Positions 60,864 through 64,000 of a DNA stretch of 64,000 bases are shown piece after piece. Below the pieces are notes generated by a model that ran no database searches, was not told the DNA's origin, and saw only the letters and a program-made list of their open reading frames with translations. Numbering within the stretch: the first letter of the stretch is position 1; the number at the start of each line of letters is the position of its first letter. A program made the translations under genes and the position numbers. Source of the stretch: Candidatus Obscuribacterales bacterium (lineage in GTDB: Bacteria; Cyanobacteriota; Vampirovibrionia; Obscuribacterales; Obscuribacteraceae); the NCBI GenBank assembly GCA_021732025.1, contig JAKFVU010000084.1, positions 26,139 to 90,138 on the forward strand. The letters are read 5' to 3'.

Positions 60864-63281
60864 ATGGTCGTCAATTTAGTCGCACTTCTGCTACTTGCCC
60901 TACTGGTCTTTGCCTGCTTTGGCAACACTCTAGGCGTCTACTTTAATTGCGACGACTTCTTGCATCTGCCCTATCTATACCGTATGGCAAGCGGCGAGCC
61001 AGAGTTGCTGGTGAGCAACTTTACCGGCCCTTGGGTGGGTGAGAGAAGTCTCTACCTATTCTTTCGCCCCCTGACAGAAGTTAGCTTGATTGTTGATTAT
61101 TTCTTCAACCACTCTTCTGCGCTGGGATACCATCTAAGCAATCTAATTTGGCATACAGCCAATGCATTTATCCTCTTTTTATTTTGCCGAGCACTATTAG
61201 AGAAAGTAGCATTGGGCACCAAGCGAGACCAGCTCGGCATGGCCTTTTGCATCGCCTGTATTTTTGCTACATTTCCTACTCACAGCGAAGCAGTTGCTTG
61301 GATTTTGGCTCGGGCTGACTTAGTTAGTACCTTCTTTTTTATGCTCAGCTTGTATTTGTTTGTTGCTAGTGAAATTAAACGGATGCAAGTATTATCAATT
61401 GCAGCCTTCTTTTGCGCACTGCTTTCTAAAGAGACCGCTATCAGCCTGCCAGTGGTCATCTTTGCTCTGGCAATAACACTTAGCGACGCCAGCGGCAAAA
61501 GACAAAAGTTAAAAGATGCTCTCAAGAGCACCGCACCATATTTAGTGGCTTTCGCTGTCTATTTAGCCTGGCGATTTGCCGCCATCGGCAAACTTGTGGG
61601 CGGCTATGTCGGTTCAATTGGCCAGCGTTTATACGAAAACTATTATGCTCGCTGGGTTTCTTCAGGTTCTCTCTGGCAACTGCTGCATCCATTTAACCAA
61701 GCCATTTTCGCAGACAACCATATACTAAGGCAGATACTGCGTGTGCTCTATGCCCTCGCTGGAATTTTTGTAGTGGCAGGGGTAGCTGTCGATCAGAAAC
61801 TGTCGAGCCGACAAAAACTAATTTACTTCTCTTTAGCCTTTTTTGTCGCCACCATGCTTCCCAACTTTCAAGTCTGGGGGCTTTCTAGTTCAATGTCGGG
61901 TAGCCGCATTGCCTATCTGCCCAGCGCAGCATTGGCTCTGATGCTAGTGTTGAGCATTTTCATTGTGTTGCCCAAAGCCTTACCCAGTAAAATTGGGCTA
62001 GCACTAAAAACAACAAGTCTAATAATTTTAGTAGCACTCATTTTCACTTTCGCTGCTATCTCTAACGGCAACAACATTGCTTGGCTCAATGCCGCCAAGA
62101 TGATTAGAAATCTAAAAAGCAATGTAGAAAGTGAGGTAGCGGCTCTTGCTCCTAGTCAGAAACTAGTACTATTCAACTTACCTTCAAGAGTAGACGGTGC
62201 CTTCACTTTCACTATGCGCTCAATGCTTGCCGGTCTATTTATTGCCCCGCTTTCGGCTGATATAAGTGAAGGTATTGTGCCTTTCGATTTTCACCCGAAC
62301 TGGAGCATCTTTGTTAATCGCCAAGATTTTCAGTCAGTACTAAACCAGCCAGAGCTTTATAAACTTGCAGTTTACGACGCCGCTCTAGGTAAACTAGTAA
62401 CCCCTGATTTTAAGCAACGAGAATCAGGCACGCAGCCATTGCCACCCCTATCAATAGTTGAAGGCAAAGGGGCGAAGAGCAGTTCGTTTTATTTAAAACC
62501 AGAAGGCTCAGCTAAATCTATAGACCCGCTGCAAGTAGAGTTTTTAGAACTTACCGTGAAGGTGTCGAAGAAGCCGATTTCCAGCATACTTCCAGGCCTA
62601 CTTCCGAGCCTATTTTCGAGCAGCGATAAGGCCTCTCTCTTTATCATCTGGAACAACCGACCAGCCGACCAAGAAGATCAAACTAGCCCGCACTGGATGG
62701 CGATACCAGCTGATGGACAGGTGCATAAAATATTGGTTGAATTAGGCCCACAAAAGCGCTGGCTCTTGAGCAAAAACGTAGACATGATTAGGCTTGATGT
62801 GGCGACAGAGCAATATGACTGGCAAATTTCAGAGCCCAAACTACTAGATGCAAAAGCTGTGACACCACTTCTGAACACAGAGCAGAGCGACGACAATTAT
62901 GCTCTAGCACCACTTTCACAAGATCGAAAAGGCAACATCAAAAAGAATAACAGCAGCAATACTAAAAGCAAGATTACCTTTAACTATGATGCCAGCAATC
63001 TGAGAGGCCAAAGCGTTTTGGTTGAAGTATCAAAACCTTTTGCTTCTTTCGAGCACTACGATAATTTGATGAGAGACCGCTCTATCTCAAAGCATGCCTT
63101 ACTGCGAACACGTTTGAATGCCCTTAAGGGCAGCTTCACTATTGATTTAGACACTAACAGCAATGACAAGAATGCTGTGTATCAGGTGCATGTAGCCGCC
63201 TTAGATGAGGGCGAGCATGTGGTGGGCACATTTAGCGACCCAGTCACCATCGAATCGGCCTCACCGGCTGGTATAAAGTGA
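60864..63281 (+). CDS. Polytopic GT-C-type glycosyltransferase-like protein, copy 2
   Basis: An 805-residue paralogue of the 41342-43849 product. It has the same opening in the first exported loop (YFNCDDFLHLPYLYRM), FFRPLTEVSLIVDYF, a GYHLSNLIWHTANAF segment and a HSEAVAWILARADLVSTFFF block, with about ten membrane helices in the first 420 residues and a soluble beta-rich C-terminus. The DD pair fits the acidic catalytic site of GT-C enzymes. The target is unknown. The last 100 bp overlap the convergent plsC-like gene. Confidence 0.78.
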   Translation: MVVNLVALLLLALLVFACFGNTLGVYFNCDDFLHLPYLYRMASGEPELLVSNFTGPWVGERSLYLFFRPLTEVSLIVDYFFNHSSALGYHLSNLIWHTANAFILFLFCRALLEKVALGTKRDQLGMAFCIACIFATFPTHSEAVAWILARADLVSTFFFMLSLYLFVASEIKRMQVLSIAAFFCALLSKETAISLPVVIFALAITLSDASGKRQKLKDALKSTAPYLVAFAVYLAWRFAAIGKLVGGYVGSIGQRLYENYYARWVSSGSLWQLLHPFNQAIFADNHILRQILRVLYALAGIFVVAGVAVDQKLSSRQKLIYFSLAFFVATMLPNFQVWGLSSSMSGSRIAYLPSAALALMLVLSIFIVLPKALPSKIGLALKTTSLIILVALIFTFAAISNGNNIAWLNAAKMIRNLKSNVESEVAALAPSQKLVLFNLPSRVDGAFTFTMRSMLAGLFIAPLSADISEGIVPFDFHPNWSIFVNRQDFQSVLNQPELYKLAVYDAALGKLVTPDFKQRESGTQPLPPLSIVEGKGAKSSSFYLKPEGSAKSIDPLQVEFLELTVKVSKKPISSILPGLLPSLFSSSDKASLFIIWNNRPADQEDQTSPHWMAIPADGQVHKILVELGPQKRWLLSKNVDMIRLDVATEQYDWQISEPKLLDAKAVTPLLNTEQSDDNYALAPLSQDRKGNIKKNNSSNTKSKITFNYDASNLRGQSVLVEVSKPFASFEHYDNLMRDRSISKHALLRTRLNALKGSFTIDLDTNSNDKNAVYQVHVAALDEGEHVVGTFSDPVTIESASPAGIK

Positions 63282-63973
63282 TTTGCCTCTACTTGATCTA
63301 ACTGCCTACGATCAGCCAAACAACCTAGCTCTGAACGCAGATAGCAAACTTCGCGATGCAGTGAGGTAGTGAGGCGCTTAGAGGCGGCAGCTGGATTAAT
63401 CTGCAAATCAGCAGCATAGGTTTCAATTGAAATTGCGGGCCCAAAGCTATAGTGGGCGATACCACTTTCGTAGGTAATACCAACAGGCACAATCGGTACT
63501 TCAATATTGTTCTGGTGCGCTGCAAAAGCGATACGAGCTATACCCTTTTTAAATGGATGAGTGTGGCCGTCGTAGAAAACATTGCCCTCAGGAAAAATGA
63601 CAAAGGGTTCTCCCTTTTTGAACTGCTGCAGGACATGGCCAACAAAATCGAGCTTGGGATGAGCGGGAAAGGCACCGACACGACTTAAGAGAAAGCCTTG
63701 CAAACCCTTTAGCTCATTGGGTGACACCATAAAATTAGCTGGCCTATCGATGATGCGACCAAGAGTTGGCCCATCCCAACGAGATGAATGATTGGCGATA
63801 CAAATAAAGGGGCCAACCGATGGCAAATTTTCTTTGCCGCGAATGTCGATTTTTTTAAAATGCATCGCGATTACTAATTTGGCTAACAGAGATAGAAGGA
63901 AGAATGAGACTGGATCTTTATAGTCTCTCATCGAAGCTTTAAGACGGTCCATTTGTGTTTGTTTAGACGACAT
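63182..63973 (-). CDS. 1-acyl-sn-glycerol-3-phosphate acyltransferase (PlsC family)
   Basis: Esterifies lysophosphatidic acid or a related acceptor in phospholipid synthesis. The catalytic NHx4D box is N61-D67 (NHSSRWD) and the acceptor box FPEG is at 127-130, followed by HPFKKGIARIAF. A short hydrophobic segment near 22-38 would hold it on the inner membrane. The ATG follows a perfect AGGAGG site. The last ~33 codons overlap the convergent gene by 100 bp and add a tail not needed for the fold. Confidence 0.9.
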   Translation of the reverse strand: MSSKQTQMDRLKASMRDYKDPVSFFLLSLLAKLVIAMHFKKIDIRGKENLPSVGPFICIANHSSRWDGPTLGRIIDRPANFMVSPNELKGLQGFLLSRVGAFPAHPKLDFVGHVLQQFKKGEPFVIFPEGNVFYDGHTHPFKKGIARIAFAAHQNNIEVPIVPVGITYESGIAHYSFGPAISIETYAADLQINPAAASKRLTTSLHREVCYLRSELGCLADRRQLDQVEANHFIPAGEADSMVTGSLNVPTTCSPSSKAATCT

Positions 63974-64000
63974 AAATCCTCCTGGGCAAGTGCACAGGTT

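Overview
The window looks like a chromosomal segment of a Gram-negative, non-photosynthetic bacterium. The closest match I can suggest is the Melainabacteria/Obscuribacterales side of the Cyanobacteria (for example Candidatus Obscuribacter). This is inference from moderate G+C, a PPK2 polyphosphate kinase beside glycogen metabolism, OmpA-type and FeoB envelope proteins, use of GTG/TTG starts, and many exported proteins of unknown family. No photosynthesis genes, phage, insertion sequence, integrase or CRISPR array was seen. Most predicted genes run in short strand-coherent groups.

Layout. 1-1000: 3' end of feoB, then a tRNA-His with a strong bidirectional terminator. 1050-7700: exported proteins, including a probable five-gene minus-strand operon (beta-helix protein, TadG-like protein, PsbP-like protein, a small two-repeat protein, and a protein with a GWYRIP motif). 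7700-13000: a divergent regulatory region with 11-bp periodic CGTGA repeats, a glycogen debranching enzyme fused to a large extra N-terminus, a ferritin-like protein and two tandem DUF4279 genes. 13900-15000: ppk2. 15059-22989: a tight five-gene operon SWIM / DUF5691 / MoxR ATPase / DUF5682 / VWA. 23000-30800: PEBP protein, small exported protein, DUF1963, trypsin-like protease, OmpA protein, dnaK-msrA. 30800-38500: rhodanese, Spy-like protein, two more GWYRIP proteins, GNAT, Cys-rich and TPR proteins. 38500-52300: SDR, MshEN-like repeat proteins, a GT-C-type membrane enzyme, quinone reductase, proC, LRR and TPR proteins, hmgA, and a response regulator with a GGDEF domain. 52300-64000: YkgJ cluster, a duplicated pair of exported TPR proteins, a third MshEN-like protein, a HerA-like ATPase, a second GT-C protein and a PlsC acyltransferase.

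How the genes may work together. PPK2 and the glycogen debranching enzyme fit a lifestyle that cycles polyphosphate and glycogen, and the CGTGA array ahead of the debranching gene has the spacing of PhoB/OmpR-class operators. Three proteins carry 24-residue motifs like those of MshEN cyclic-di-GMP receptors, and one of them sits 30 bp upstream of a gene for a diguanylate cyclase. The MoxR-VWA operon is the best candidate for a multi-protein machine. Four paralogous exported GWYRIP proteins appear to be a lineage-specific family with no function I can name. All assignments rest on reading motifs by eye; no database search was run.
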